From Actinomycetes bacterium (lineage in GTDB: Bacteria; Actinomycetota; Actinomycetes; Actinomycetales; Dermatophilaceae): DNA of 64,000 nucleotides. Within the stretch, counting starts at the first letter, position 1, and each line of letters starts with the position of its first letter. The notes under the pieces were generated by a model. It was not told the origin of the DNA and made no database searches. It saw only the letters and a program-made list of their open reading frames with translations. Location of the stretch: contig JAEZWF010000025.1 of NCBI GenBank assembly GCA_023420415.1, positions 1 through 64,000 on the forward strand. The letters run 5' to 3'. The translations under genes were made by a program, and so were the position numbers. Below are positions 8,482 through 16,738 of the stretch, piece by piece.

Positions 8482-9744
8482 TCAGGGAGCCGTCGGCGGC
8501 TGCTGCGTCCCCTGCTGCGGAGCGTCCTGCACGGGCGCGACGGCCGGCTGCTGCGGCGCCGGCTGCTGCGGTGCCGGCTGCTGCGCGGCGTGCGGCGTCT
8601 CGCCGCCGGCCGGGGCCGGACCGGCACCCGGCACCGCACGCTGCGGCGCGACGGGGCCCGTCCCCGGGCGCTGACCGCGCTCGGCCGACGGGTCGAACGG
8701 CACGCCCGACAGCGTCCCGGCGCTCGTCGCGTCCGCCGTCGCCGCGGCCGACTCGCGCCGCGCCTCCGCGAGCGCCTCGCTCGGGTCCGTCAGCGAGACG
8801 GGGGGCAGGTCGCCCTCGGCGATCGGCGACTGGCCCGCCGCACGCGTCGGGTACTCGCCGTCCGACGGGCCACCGCCCGCGAAGCCCTTCGACAGCCAGC
8901 CCAGCGCACCGCTGAGCTCGGCCGGCAGGAACCACATCTTGTTCGACGGGCTCGACGCGATCTTCGGCAGCGTCTGCAGGTACTGGTACGCGAGCAGCTT
9001 CGGGTCGGCGTCGCCGCGGTGCACCGCGTCGAACACCTGGAGGATCGCGCGCGCCTCACCCTCGGCCCGCAGGATCGCCGACTGGGCCTCACCCTCGGCC
9101 CGCAGGATCGCCGACTGCTTCTCGCCCTCGGCCGTGAGGATCGCGGACTGCTTGACACCCTCGGCCGTGAGGATCGCGGCACGACGGTCACGCTCGGCAC
9201 GCATCTGCTGCTCCATCGAGCCCTGCACCGACGCGGGCGGGTCGATCGCCTTGAGCTCGACGCGGTTGACGCGGATGCCCCACTTGCCGGTCGCCTCGTC
9301 GAGGACGCCACGCAGCTGGGCGTTGATCTGGTCGCGGCTGGTCAGCGTCTGCTCGAGGTCGAGCGAGCCGATGACGTTGCGCAGCGTGGTGACGGTGAGC
9401 TGCTCGATGCCCTGGATGAAGTTGGCGATCTCGTAGACGGCCGACTTGGCGTCGATCACCGAGTAGTAGATGACCGTGTCGATGTTGACGACGAGGTTGT
9501 CGGAGGTGATCACCGGCTGCGGCGGGAACGACACGACCTGTTCGCGCAGGTCGATGTTCGCGCGCACCTTGTCGACGAACGGCACGAGGAAGTGGATGCC
9601 GCCCTCGAGGGTGCGCGAGTAGCGACCCAGCCGTTCGATGATCAGCGCGGTCTGCTGCGGCACGATGCGGACCGTGCGGAACAGCACGACCAGCGCAAAC
9701 GCGACCAGCAGGATCAGGACGATGAAACCTGCACCGAAGTCCAC
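8482..9744 (-). CDS. SPFH/band-7 (stomatin-like) membrane protein
   Basis: This 420-residue protein has one N-terminal membrane segment (about residues 5-22), an SPFH domain (about 25-195, with NIDLREQVVSFPPQPVITSD), and a coiled-coil-like tract of four 11-residue repeats (AILTAEGxKQS type). Its low-complexity C-terminal tail is rich in Ala, Pro and Gln, with three PQQPA-like units. Stomatin-like proteins form oligomeric membrane microdomains. They are usually paired with an NfeD protein, as here: NfeD lies immediately upstream and ends 3 bases before this GTG start. The tail is longer than in most homologues. Codon style still resembles the left zone. Confidence 0.88.
   Translation of the reverse strand: MDFGAGFIVLILLVAFALVVLFRTVRIVPQQTALIIERLGRYSRTLEGGIHFLVPFVDKVRANIDLREQVVSFPPQPVITSDNLVVNIDTVIYYSVIDAKSAVYEIANFIQGIEQLTVTTLRNVIGSLDLEQTLTSRDQINAQLRGVLDEATGKWGIRVNRVELKAIDPPASVQGSMEQQMRAERDRRAAILTAEGVKQSAILTAEGEKQSAILRAEGEAQSAILRAEGEARAILQVFDAVHRGDADPKLLAYQYLQTLPKIASSPSNKMWFLPAELSGALGWLSKGFAGGGPSDGEYPTRAAGQSPIAEGDLPPVSLTDPSEALAEARRESAAATADATSAGTLSGVPFDPSAERGQRPGTGPVAPQRAVPGAGPAPAGGETPHAAQQPAPQQPAPQQPAVAPVQDAPQQGTQQPPTAP
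9046..9177 (-). repeat. Four tandem 33-bp units inside the SPFH gene
   Basis: Four imperfect 33-bp copies encode AILTAEGVKQS, AILTAEGEKQS, AILRAEGEAQS and AILRAEGEAR. They extend the amphipathic helix after the SPFH domain. Copy number could vary by slippage. Confidence 0.75.
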
Positions 9745-9747
9745 GGT

Positions 9748-10215
9748 CTACTCAGCTTTCTGACCCGCCGTGACGCCAGAGACGATCACGGTGGCCCCCT
9801 CGATGGATACAACCCGGACCTCCTGGCCGGGTTGGCACACTGCGCCGTCCTCGGACGTGCGCGCCGACCAGGTCTCACCGGCGAGCTTGACCCGCCCGTC
9901 GTTGCTGGTCACGGTCTGGATCACCTTGGCGGTGCGCCCCACCAGGCTTCGGGCGCCGATGCCATGGCTGGACCCGGCATCCATGAAGCGCCGCTTGATG
10001 ATCGGTCGCACCACCAGCAGGAGCAGCACCGACACGACCACGGCCACCACGACCTGCACCGGGAACGACGCCCCCGCCGCAGCCGCGATGGATGCCGCGG
10101 CAGCGCCGCCGGCGAGCATGATGAACACGAAGTCCACGGTCGCCGCCTCGATGGCGGCGAGGATCAGCGCGAGCCCCAGCCAGGCCAGCCACGGGTTGTC
10201 TGCCAACCAGTCCAC
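9748..10215 (-). CDS. NfeD-family membrane protein
   Basis: This protein of about 155 residues has an N-terminal hydrophobic region with several membrane segments (LGLALILAAIEAATVDFVFIM, split by a Gly/Ala-rich turn, then VVVAVVVSVLLLLVV) followed by a C-terminal OB-fold domain (about 90-150; LVGRTAKV, GRVKLAGETWSA). This is the short NfeD form without the protease domain. It pairs with the SPFH protein downstream. The start is GTG 10215, which follows a strong GGAGG. A longer frame to 10239 is less likely. Here codon style begins to look like the middle zone. Confidence 0.88.
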   Translation of the reverse strand: MDWLADNPWLAWLGLALILAAIEAATVDFVFIMLAGGAAAASIAAAAGASFPVQVVVAVVVSVLLLLVVRPIIKRRFMDAGSSHGIGARSLVGRTAKVIQTVTSNDGRVKLAGETWSARTSEDGAVCQPGQEVRVVSIEGATVIVSGVTAGQKAE

Positions 10216-10257
10216 AGCCCCTCCTTCTCCCGGGTGCACCCGGTCGTAGCGGTAACT

Positions 10258-11088
10258 CTAGGGGGTCGGGGGCACGGGTTGGGCAGGGGTTTGTGAAGTC
10301 GCGTCGTGGCGCAGCCGCGCGGTCCACCGGTCGCCGCGCTGCTCCAGCTCGAGCGGCATCCCGAAGGTCGCGGAGAGGTTCTCCTCGGTGAGCGTGATCT
10401 CCACGGGGCCCTGGGCGACGACGCGGCCGTCCCGCAGCAGCAGGACGTCGGTGAAGTTGGGCGGGATCTCCTCGACGTGGTGGGTCACGAGGATCAGCGC
10501 CGGAGCCTCGACGTCGCCCGCCAGCTCGCCCAGCCGGCGCACGAGGTCCTCGCGACCACCGAGGTCGAGCCCGGCGGCCGGCTCGTCGAGCAGCATGAGC
10601 TCCGGGTCGGTCATGAGGGCACGGGCGATCTGCACCCGCTTGCGCTCCCCCTCGGACAGGGTGCCGAAGGTGCGGTCCGCGAGGTGGTCGGCCCCCAGTG
10701 CCTGCAGGAGCTCCGCGGCACGGACGTGGTCGAGCGTGTCGTAGTCCTCACGCCACCGACCGACCACTCCGTAGGACGCGGTCACGACGACGTTGTGCAC
10801 GGCCTCGTCGCGCGGGATGCGTTCGGCAAGGGCGGCCGAGGCCAGCCCGATCCGCGGTCGCAGCTCGAAGACGTCGACCGCGCCCAGCACCTCGCCGAGG
10901 ACACCGGCAACACCGCTCGTCGGGTGCATGCGCCCGGAGGCGAGCTGCAGGAGGGTCGTCTTGCCGGCACCGTTCGGGCCGAGGATCACCCAGCGCTGGC
11001 CTTCCTCGACCTCCCAGGTGATGTCGTCGAGCAAGGTCGTCTTCCCCCGCACGACGCTGACGCCGGCGAACTCGAGGACATCGCTCAT
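10258..11088 (-). CDS. Stand-alone ABC transporter ATPase (ModF/YlmA-like)
   Basis: This 276-residue single ATPase domain has Walker A GPNGAGKTT, an unusual signature (LSEGERKRV), Walker B ELMLLDEPAAGLD and a switch His (LVTHHVEEIP). The HVEEIPPNF motif is typical of a conserved soluble ATPase group often annotated as iron or molybdate ABC ATPases without a permease. No membrane subunit lies nearby, so it may not be a transporter component. A TAGGGT element 8 bases before the ATG suggests a very short leader. It is divergent from the next gene. Confidence 0.82.
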   Translation of the reverse strand: MSDVLEFAGVSVVRGKTTLLDDITWEVEEGQRWVILGPNGAGKTTLLQLASGRMHPTSGVAGVLGEVLGAVDVFELRPRIGLASAALAERIPRDEAVHNVVVTASYGVVGRWREDYDTLDHVRAAELLQALGADHLADRTFGTLSEGERKRVQIARALMTDPELMLLDEPAAGLDLGGREDLVRRLGELAGDVEAPALILVTHHVEEIPPNFTDVLLLRDGRVVAQGPVEITLTEENLSATFGMPLELEQRGDRWTARLRHDATSQTPAQPVPPTP

Positions 11089-11149
11089 GGCACCCGACCC
11101 TATCGGCCGTGGTCGAGTCGGGCAGAGCGGGCACGCCTAGCATTGCCGG

Positions 11150-11905
11150 GTGCCCGAACTACCTGCCTGCGTGCGTGTTTCGCTGTGGGTGACCCACGCG
11201 TGGGCGTCGAGGTCCCCGCTGCAGGACGCCATCGTGCGGGCCCTGCCCGACGTCGACCACGTGGCCGGCGACCTGAGCCGGTTGGCGACGTGGCACGAGT
11301 TCGGTGAGCAGGCGTTGCTCGTCGCGTTGCCCGTGGCAGGCGACCTCACCGGTATGCCGGGTGCCTCCGCCGAGGCGCGCGGTGCGGCTGCGGCCGCGGG
11401 CGAGTGCGTGTACGTGCCGGGCATCGGGGGCATGCTCGTGCCGGCGATCTCGACGTACGGCTCGGGTGACCTCGTGGGCACTCGGGTGGACTGGGCGGCA
11501 TACGACGCCGACCCCGTGCCACGACACCGCGTCGAGGCCCTCGAGGCCTCACAGCTGGAACGGCACCTGCGCGAGCAGCTGCTCGTCGCGACCGAGGCGA
11601 TCGACGCCGCCGGCGGCCAGCCGTTCGGTGGCGGCGCCGCTCGCGAGCTGGCGGATGCCGCCCTGGGCGGTCAGTGGGGGCTGCCGTCCGGGCTGCCCGG
11701 ACGCGCCGCCCGCGTGATCGCGCTGGCGGGCACGGTCGGGCGGATCACCGATGTGGCGCTGGCCGCGCCCGACGGCGCACTGACGGCGAGCGAGTCGGGG
11801 CGCCGAACCGCACTGCTGCGCGGGCTCCAGCGCACCGCCGACCACGCCCTCGCCGACGCCACCAACGCGGCCTGCGCCGTCATCGCCGGCTGGCGTCCCG
11901 CCTGA
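11150..11905 (+). CDS. Conserved actinobacterial protein of unknown function
   Basis: This 251-residue soluble protein is one I do not recognise as a named family. It is Ala-rich with no signal peptide or membrane segment. The C-terminal half is probably helical (residues about 180-250: GRAARVIALAGTVGRI, then an Arg/Ala-rich helix pair). A TAGCAT element ends exactly 6 bases before the GTG, so translation is probably leaderless. It is divergent from the ATPase gene. Similar proteins seem to be common in Intrasporangiaceae; that is an impression, not a search result. Confidence 0.65.
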   Translation: MPELPACVRVSLWVTHAWASRSPLQDAIVRALPDVDHVAGDLSRLATWHEFGEQALLVALPVAGDLTGMPGASAEARGAAAAAGECVYVPGIGGMLVPAISTYGSGDLVGTRVDWAAYDADPVPRHRVEALEASQLERHLREQLLVATEAIDAAGGQPFGGGAARELADAALGGQWGLPSGLPGRAARVIALAGTVGRITDVALAAPDGALTASESGRRTALLRGLQRTADHALADATNAACAVIAGWRPA

Positions 11906-12020
11906 CGCGGCGACTGCCACGACTTCTGCCTGGTTGGCAGGTCTCATGGCCGTCTGCCTGAGCCACGAATTGTGTTGTGCTGCAGCCGATTTCATGCCGA
12001 AATAAGGTTGTGTGACATTA

Positions 12021-12036
12021 TCGAACAGGCGTACGA
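12021..12036 (+). promoter_or_regulatory. LexA-like SOS box before the DUF222-HNH gene
   Basis: The sequence TCGAACAGGCGTACGA matches the actinobacterial SOS box TCGAAC-N4-GTTCGA with one mismatch. It overlaps the TACGAT -10 element (12032-12037) that ends 6 bases before the ATG at 12044. The 13E12 (REP13E12) genes of mycobacteria, from the same family, are known to be LexA-controlled. Confidence 0.65.
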
Positions 12037-12043
12037 TGGAGGT

Positions 12044-13441
12044 ATGTCGACCAGCCTTCCCACCGCAGCGCAGGTGGATGCGCACGCGGTACGCAACCGG
12101 GAGCTGTGGGACCGGACTGCAGTTGTCGCGGGCCGGTTGAACCGCGCGCAGGCTGAGCTCGTCGACATCGCTGTCGAGCTGATCGAGGACGACCACTGGG
12201 GTGCCGGCGGGTTCACCTCACCCCAGCACTACCTCGTCGTGCGGGCCGGCCTCTCGCCGGCGCATGCCGCGGACGTGGTGCGGATCGCCCGACGGCGTAC
12301 CGACCTGCCCGACGCGGCGGCGGCGCTGACGGCCGGTGAGCTGTCGCTGGACCAGACCGCTGTCCTGGCCCGCCGAGTGCCCACGCAGTACCAAGCATCG
12401 ATGACCGCACTCGCGCGGGAGGCCACCGTGCCGCAGCTGTCACGGATCGTGTCCCGGCACGCCTTCCCCGCCGCGGCCACAGAGCACGCCGGCTCAGCCG
12501 GCGATGGTGAACCCGATCCAGTGCTGAAGCTCGTGCCGCAGCCGACAGAGCCCGAACTGGCCGAGAAGCGCGCCTGCGCCCGCCCGCAGCTGTCGATGCG
12601 CTACGACACCGACGGCCGGTTCCAACTGCGCTACAGCGCCCCCGCAACAATCGGCGCCCTCGTCGAGCAGGCCATCCGCGAAGCCAAGGACGCCCTGTTC
12701 CTGCGTCGCACCAGCCGCGACGACACCACCGGGAGCACCGACCACGGCCGGCCCGGGACGCCGAGCGACCCGGTGGACACTGCCGCTTTCCTCGACGACG
12801 GCGGCAGCGGCCTGCCGACCTACGCCGACGCCATCGAAGAACTCGCCGCCCGCTCCCTGAGCACCATCGAGTCCGCCTCCCGACGCGCGCACTACCGCGT
12901 CTACCTCCACCTGGACACCAGCGGCGCCTGGATCAACGGCCGCCACGCCATCCCGCAGCGCCTGCTCGACCGCTTCCTCACCGACGGTGTTCTGCAACCC
13001 ATCTGGGAAACAAGCGGCACGCCCGTGTCCGTCGGCCGCGCCATGCGCATCCTGCCCGAACGCTCCCGGCGCCTCATCGAGGACCGCGACGGGGGCTGCC
13101 GCTTCCCCGGCTGCACCGCCACCCGCTACCTCGAGATCCATCACCTCAAGCCATGGGCCGACAACGGCCCCACCGACCTCGACAACCAGATCAGCCTGTG
13201 CCCCGTCCACCACGACGCCATCGACCGCAGCGACTACACCATCACCGGCGACCCCACCCGGCCCGCAGGGCTCACCGTCATCAACCGCTACGGCCTACCC
13301 ATCCGACCACCACGACCACCCGAACTCGCACCACCACCGGCGGGCGACCCGCCCGTCCCCGACCATGCCTACCACCCACCGACCGGCGGACCACTGCGAT
13401 GGACCGACATCGAAGTCCCACCCGATGAGGACCTGCCCTGA
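12044..13441 (+). CDS. DUF222 / HNH endonuclease protein (13E12 repeat family)
   Basis: This 465-residue protein has an N-terminal DUF222 domain (about residues 15-320, largely helical) and a C-terminal HNH nuclease domain (about 350-400). The HNH domain has CRFPGC, IHHLKPWADNGPTDLDN and CPVHHDAID, which supply the zinc Cys pairs and HNH residues. The Pro-rich tail (about 425-450) seems disordered. The family is abundant and variable in number in actinobacteria and is linked to DNA damage and mobile elements; its function is not settled. The chosen ATG follows GGAGG and a TACGAT element spaced by 6. A LexA-like box overlaps that promoter. An in-frame extension to 11972 is not supported. Confidence 0.85.
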   Translation: MSTSLPTAAQVDAHAVRNRELWDRTAVVAGRLNRAQAELVDIAVELIEDDHWGAGGFTSPQHYLVVRAGLSPAHAADVVRIARRRTDLPDAAAALTAGELSLDQTAVLARRVPTQYQASMTALAREATVPQLSRIVSRHAFPAAATEHAGSAGDGEPDPVLKLVPQPTEPELAEKRACARPQLSMRYDTDGRFQLRYSAPATIGALVEQAIREAKDALFLRRTSRDDTTGSTDHGRPGTPSDPVDTAAFLDDGGSGLPTYADAIEELAARSLSTIESASRRAHYRVYLHLDTSGAWINGRHAIPQRLLDRFLTDGVLQPIWETSGTPVSVGRAMRILPERSRRLIEDRDGGCRFPGCTATRYLEIHHLKPWADNGPTDLDNQISLCPVHHDAIDRSDYTITGDPTRPAGLTVINRYGLPIRPPRPPELAPPPAGDPPVPDHAYHPPTGGPLRWTDIEVPPDEDLP

Positions 13442-13473
13442 GCCGGGCCCTCCGACCAAAGGTGTCCGCAAGC

Positions 13474-14198
13474 TCAGCTCTGCGGCAGAACGTTGATGAA
13501 GTCCATGTCAGCGCGGTAGCGGGCGGCATGGTCGCGCAGCTCGGGGTTGTCGAGCTCGACGGCCTTCTGGTCCGAGAACTCGGCCAGGTGCTGGAGCCGG
13601 GCCACCACCGTCGCCAGCACCTCGGCACGCGAGTAGCTGCCGCCGTATTCCCCGACGATCCGGTCGAGCCGGGCCAGTCGCTCGGCGTCGCGGAACCCGT
13701 CGGCCCGGTCGTGAGGGGCGCCAGCCGGTAGACGAGGTAGGCGAGGTCCCACAGGCGCGACCCCGGCGAGGCGAAGTCGAAGTCGATGACCCCGACTGCC
13801 CGCCCCTCCCGGTAGACGAGGTTGTAGGGGGCAAAGTCGTTGTGGCACAACACTTCTGCGGGCTCGCGACGTGGGGAACGCCACGGGCCGGTCTGGTCGG
13901 CCGAGGCGGAGACCGCGTGGAAGTCTCGCAGCAGCTCGGCGCTCGACACGAGGGCCTCGTCGCTCCAGACCCACGTCGGGAGCGGGTATGCCGGGACGTC
14001 ACCTTCGAGGAAGGACAGGACCTCGCGGCCGTCGTCGGTGAGCCCCAACGGCTCAGGCGCGCCGGTGAACCCGCGGTCACGGCAGTGCCGGAGCAACCGG
14101 TGCACGGCGGGTGTCCACTCCCCCGCCGTGCGCAGCACCGTGTCACCGCGCCGGTGGACAGGACCCATGTTGCCGCCGGCGAGCTCCTCCTCGATCAC
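13474..14198 (-). pseudogene. Aminoglycoside-phosphotransferase-like kinase, frameshifted
   Basis: The N-terminal part reads as an APH/choline-kinase fold, with the catalytic loop HNDFAPYNLVY and the metal site IDFDFASPGSRLWDLAY. After YRLAPLTT (near 13705-13720) the original frame runs on into low-quality sequence. The -1/+2 neighbour frame continues sensibly with DRADGFRDAERLARLD and ends in FINVLPQS at 13474. One base seems missing near 13710. It may be a true inactivating mutation or a sequence error. The GTG start overlaps the glgM stop (GTGA), so the two may be co-transcribed. Substrate is unknown. Confidence 0.75.
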
Positions 14199-15421
14199 CG
14201 CGTCCGTTGGTCCATCGACGCGAGCTGCCGGCGGCGCAGGACGTCCAGGTAGACCTGGTTGGTCTGCTCACCGATCGCGTTCCAGGAGAACGATTCCACG
14301 GCACGCTTGCGGCCCGCCAGACCCATCCGGTCGGCGCGCGGCACATCGCTCACGGCGTCGCCCAGAGCCGCTGCGAGGTCGGCCACGAACCGGTCGGGCT
14401 GCAGGGGTGTGCCGCTGCCGTCCTGCCGCTGCTCGATCGGCACCAGCCAGCCGGTCTCACCGTCGACGACCACTTCGGGGATGCCACCGGTCGCAGTGGC
14501 GACAACGGGCAGCTCGCAGGCCATCGCCTCGAGGTTGACGATGCCCAGGGGCTCGTAGATCGACGGGCACGCGAACACGGTCGCCGAGGACAGCAGGGCG
14601 ATGACGTCCGCGCGCGGCAGCATCTCGGGGATCCACACGACGCCGTCGCGGGTGGCCTTCAGCTCCTGCATCAGGCCCTCCACCTCGGCCATGATCTCCG
14701 GGGTGTCGGGCGAGCCGGCACACAGCACCAGCTGCACGTCCGGCGGCAGCGACGAGGCGGCCCGCAGCAGGTAGGGCAGGCCCTTCTGACGGGTGATGCG
14801 ACCGACGAAGATGACCGACTTGCCGTCGGGGTCGACGCCGAGTCGCCGCACCGTGTCGGGATCCTGATGCCGTTGCCACAGCTGGGAGTCGATGCCGTTG
14901 TGCACCACCTTCACCTTGTCCGGGTCGACCGTGGGGTAGGCGCGCAGGACGTCCTGACGCATGCCCTCACTGACCGCGATGACGGCGTCAGCAGACTCGT
15001 AGGCCGTGCGTTCGGCAAACGACGAGACGCGGTAACCGCCACCCAGCTGCTCGGCCTTCCACGGGCGCATCGGCTCCAACGAGTGCGCGGTGACGACGTG
15101 CGGCATACCGCCGAGCAGCGAGGCCAGGTGACCCGCGAAGTTCGCGTACCACGTGTGCGAGTGGACGAGGTCCGCGCCGACACAGTCACCGGCCATCGCC
15201 AGGTCGACGCCGAGCGTCTTGATCGCGGCGTTGGCGTCCGCGAGGTCCGGCAGGTCGCCATACCCCGTCGTGCCCTCCTCGGCCACCGGCTCGCCGAACG
15301 CGTGCACCCGCACGTCGAGGTCGCCTCGGCTGCGCAGGGCGCGCACCAGCTCGCTCACGTGGACGCCCGCGCCCCCGTAGATGTTGGGCGGGTACTCCTT
15401 GGTCAGGATGTCCACTCTCAC
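14195..15421 (-). CDS. glgM: Alpha-maltose-1-phosphate synthase / glycogen synthase (GT4)
   Basis: This 408-residue GT-B glycosyltransferase starts VRVDILTKEYPPNIYGGAGVHV, the GT4-type glycogen synthase N-terminus (GGAGVHV nucleotide-sugar loop). It has a VVTAHSLEPMRPWK donor region and the ExxxxxxxE motif around YEPLGIVNLEA. In actinobacteria this protein (Rv1212c type) makes maltose-1-phosphate from ADP-glucose and glucose-1-phosphate; it is often annotated glgA. It is divergent from glgC, which supplies ADP-glucose. The start GTG AGA GTG is chosen by homology; a TAATCT element lies 8 bases upstream. Confidence 0.88.
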   Translation of the reverse strand: MRVDILTKEYPPNIYGGAGVHVSELVRALRSRGDLDVRVHAFGEPVAEEGTTGYGDLPDLADANAAIKTLGVDLAMAGDCVGADLVHSHTWYANFAGHLASLLGGMPHVVTAHSLEPMRPWKAEQLGGGYRVSSFAERTAYESADAVIAVSEGMRQDVLRAYPTVDPDKVKVVHNGIDSQLWQRHQDPDTVRRLGVDPDGKSVIFVGRITRQKGLPYLLRAASSLPPDVQLVLCAGSPDTPEIMAEVEGLMQELKATRDGVVWIPEMLPRADVIALLSSATVFACPSIYEPLGIVNLEAMACELPVVATATGGIPEVVVDGETGWLVPIEQRQDGSGTPLQPDRFVADLAAALGDAVSDVPRADRMGLAGRKRAVESFSWNAIGEQTNQVYLDVLRRRQLASMDQRTR

Positions 15422-15484
15422 GAAGGTCGAGATTAGTGCCGGACATGGGTCGCCGCGAGGGCGTGGAGTCCCTAGGGTCGAGCC
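15422..15484. promoter_or_regulatory. Divergent glgM/glgC promoter region
   Basis: This 63-base gap carries TAGGGT (15473-15478) spaced 6 bases from the glgC ATG, and TAATCT on the other strand 8 bases from the glgM GTG. The palindrome CCCTAGGG spans 15470-15477. Both transcripts appear to be (nearly) leaderless. Confidence 0.6.
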
Positions 15485-16738
15485 ATGGCGTACCGATCCG
15501 GTGGACCCAAGGTGCTGGCGATCGTGCTCGCGGGTGGTGAGGGCAAACGCCTCATGCCGCTGACCGCTGATCGTGCCAAACCGGCCGTGCCGTTCGGCGG
15601 GATCTACCGGCTCATCGACTTCGCCCTGTCGAACGTCGTGAACTCGGGGTACCTCAAGGTCGTCGTGCTGACGCAGTACAAGTCGCACAGCCTCGACCGG
15701 CACGTCACCACGACCTGGCGCATGTCCACGATGCTCGGCAACTACGTGGCGCCGGTGCCTGCGCAGCAGCGCGTCGACAAGAACTGGTACCTCGGGTCGG
15801 CCAACGCGATCTTCCAGTCGCTCAACCTGATCCAGGACGAGAAGCCCGACATCGTCGTCGTGGTCGGCGCCGACCACGTCTACCGCATGGACTTCTCGCA
15901 GATGGTCGCCCAGCACATCGAGACCGGGGCCGGTGTCACGGTCGCCGCGATCCGCCAGCCGATCGGCCTGGCCGACCAGTTCGGTGTCATCGAGGTCGAC
16001 GACGCCGACCCGCGCCGGATCGGCGCGTTCAAGGAGAAGCCCAAGGACGCCAAGGGGCTGCCCGACAACCCCGATGAGGTCCTGGCCTCGATGGGCAACT
16101 ACGTCTTCGACGCCGACGTCCTCGTCGACGCGGTCACCCGCGACAACGAACGCGAGGGCAGCAAGCACGACATGGGCGGCGACATCGTGCCCGCCTTCGT
16201 CGACGAGGGCAGTGCCTACGTCTACGACTTCAAGGACAACGACATCCCGGGCTCGACGGACCGGGACCGTGCGTACTGGCGCGACGTGGGGACGCTCGAC
16301 TCCTACTGGGAGGCGCACATGGACCTCGTGTCGGTCCACCCCGTCTTCAACCTCTACAACTACGACTGGCCCATCTACACCGACTACGGCCCCGAGCCGC
16401 CGGCCAAGCTCGTCCACGGCGCCGCCGGCAAGTTCGGTGAGGCGCACAACTCCGCCGTCTCCCCCGGGGTCGTCATCTCCGGTGCGACCGTCACCAACTC
16501 GGTGCTCTCACCGCGCTGTCACATCCACAGCGGCACCACCATCGACGACAGCGTGCTGCTCGACGGGGTCGAGGTCGGCCGCGGCTGCACCATCACGCGC
16601 GCCATCATCGACAAGGGTGTGAAGGTGCCGGACGACACCGTCATCGGTGGCGATCCCGAGCGCGACAAGGCGCGTGGCTTCACCGTCACCGAGACCGGGC
16701 TGACCGTGGTCGCCAAGGGCCAGGAGGTGCCCGCGTGA
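15485..16738 (+). CDS. glgC: Glucose-1-phosphate adenylyltransferase
   Basis: This 417-residue enzyme makes ADP-glucose from ATP and glucose-1-phosphate, the committed step of bacterial glycogen synthesis. The N-terminal nucleotidyltransferase domain has AGGEGKRLMPLTADRAKPAVPFGG spread over residues about 13-36. The product site is VVGADHVYRMD. The C-terminal quarter shows the left-handed beta-helix hexapeptide pattern (SVLSPRCHIHSG, DDSVLLDGVEVG). Length is normal. The stop overlaps the GTG of the next gene, so the F420-type oxidoreductase is translationally coupled. Confidence 0.95.
   Translation: MAYRSGGPKVLAIVLAGGEGKRLMPLTADRAKPAVPFGGIYRLIDFALSNVVNSGYLKVVVLTQYKSHSLDRHVTTTWRMSTMLGNYVAPVPAQQRVDKNWYLGSANAIFQSLNLIQDEKPDIVVVVGADHVYRMDFSQMVAQHIETGAGVTVAAIRQPIGLADQFGVIEVDDADPRRIGAFKEKPKDAKGLPDNPDEVLASMGNYVFDADVLVDAVTRDNEREGSKHDMGGDIVPAFVDEGSAYVYDFKDNDIPGSTDRDRAYWRDVGTLDSYWEAHMDLVSVHPVFNLYNYDWPIYTDYGPEPPAKLVHGAAGKFGEAHNSAVSPGVVISGATVTNSVLSPRCHIHSGTTIDDSVLLDGVEVGRGCTITRAIIDKGVKVPDDTVIGGDPERDKARGFTVTETGLTVVAKGQEVPA

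Noticed and set aside
9046..9177. Regular 33-bp repeats, considered as a CRISPR array or satellite
   Set aside because: The units are contiguous, without spacers, and keep the SPFH reading frame.
12494..13213. A 239-codon Gly/Val/Ala-rich frame antisense to the HNH gene
   Set aside because: No start signal or family traits; the DUF222-HNH frame is clearly the real one.
14195..16447. glgM frame extended upstream through glgC (750 codons)
   Set aside because: The extension is antisense to glgC, and the GT4 N-terminus VRVDILTKEYPP fixes the start at 15421.
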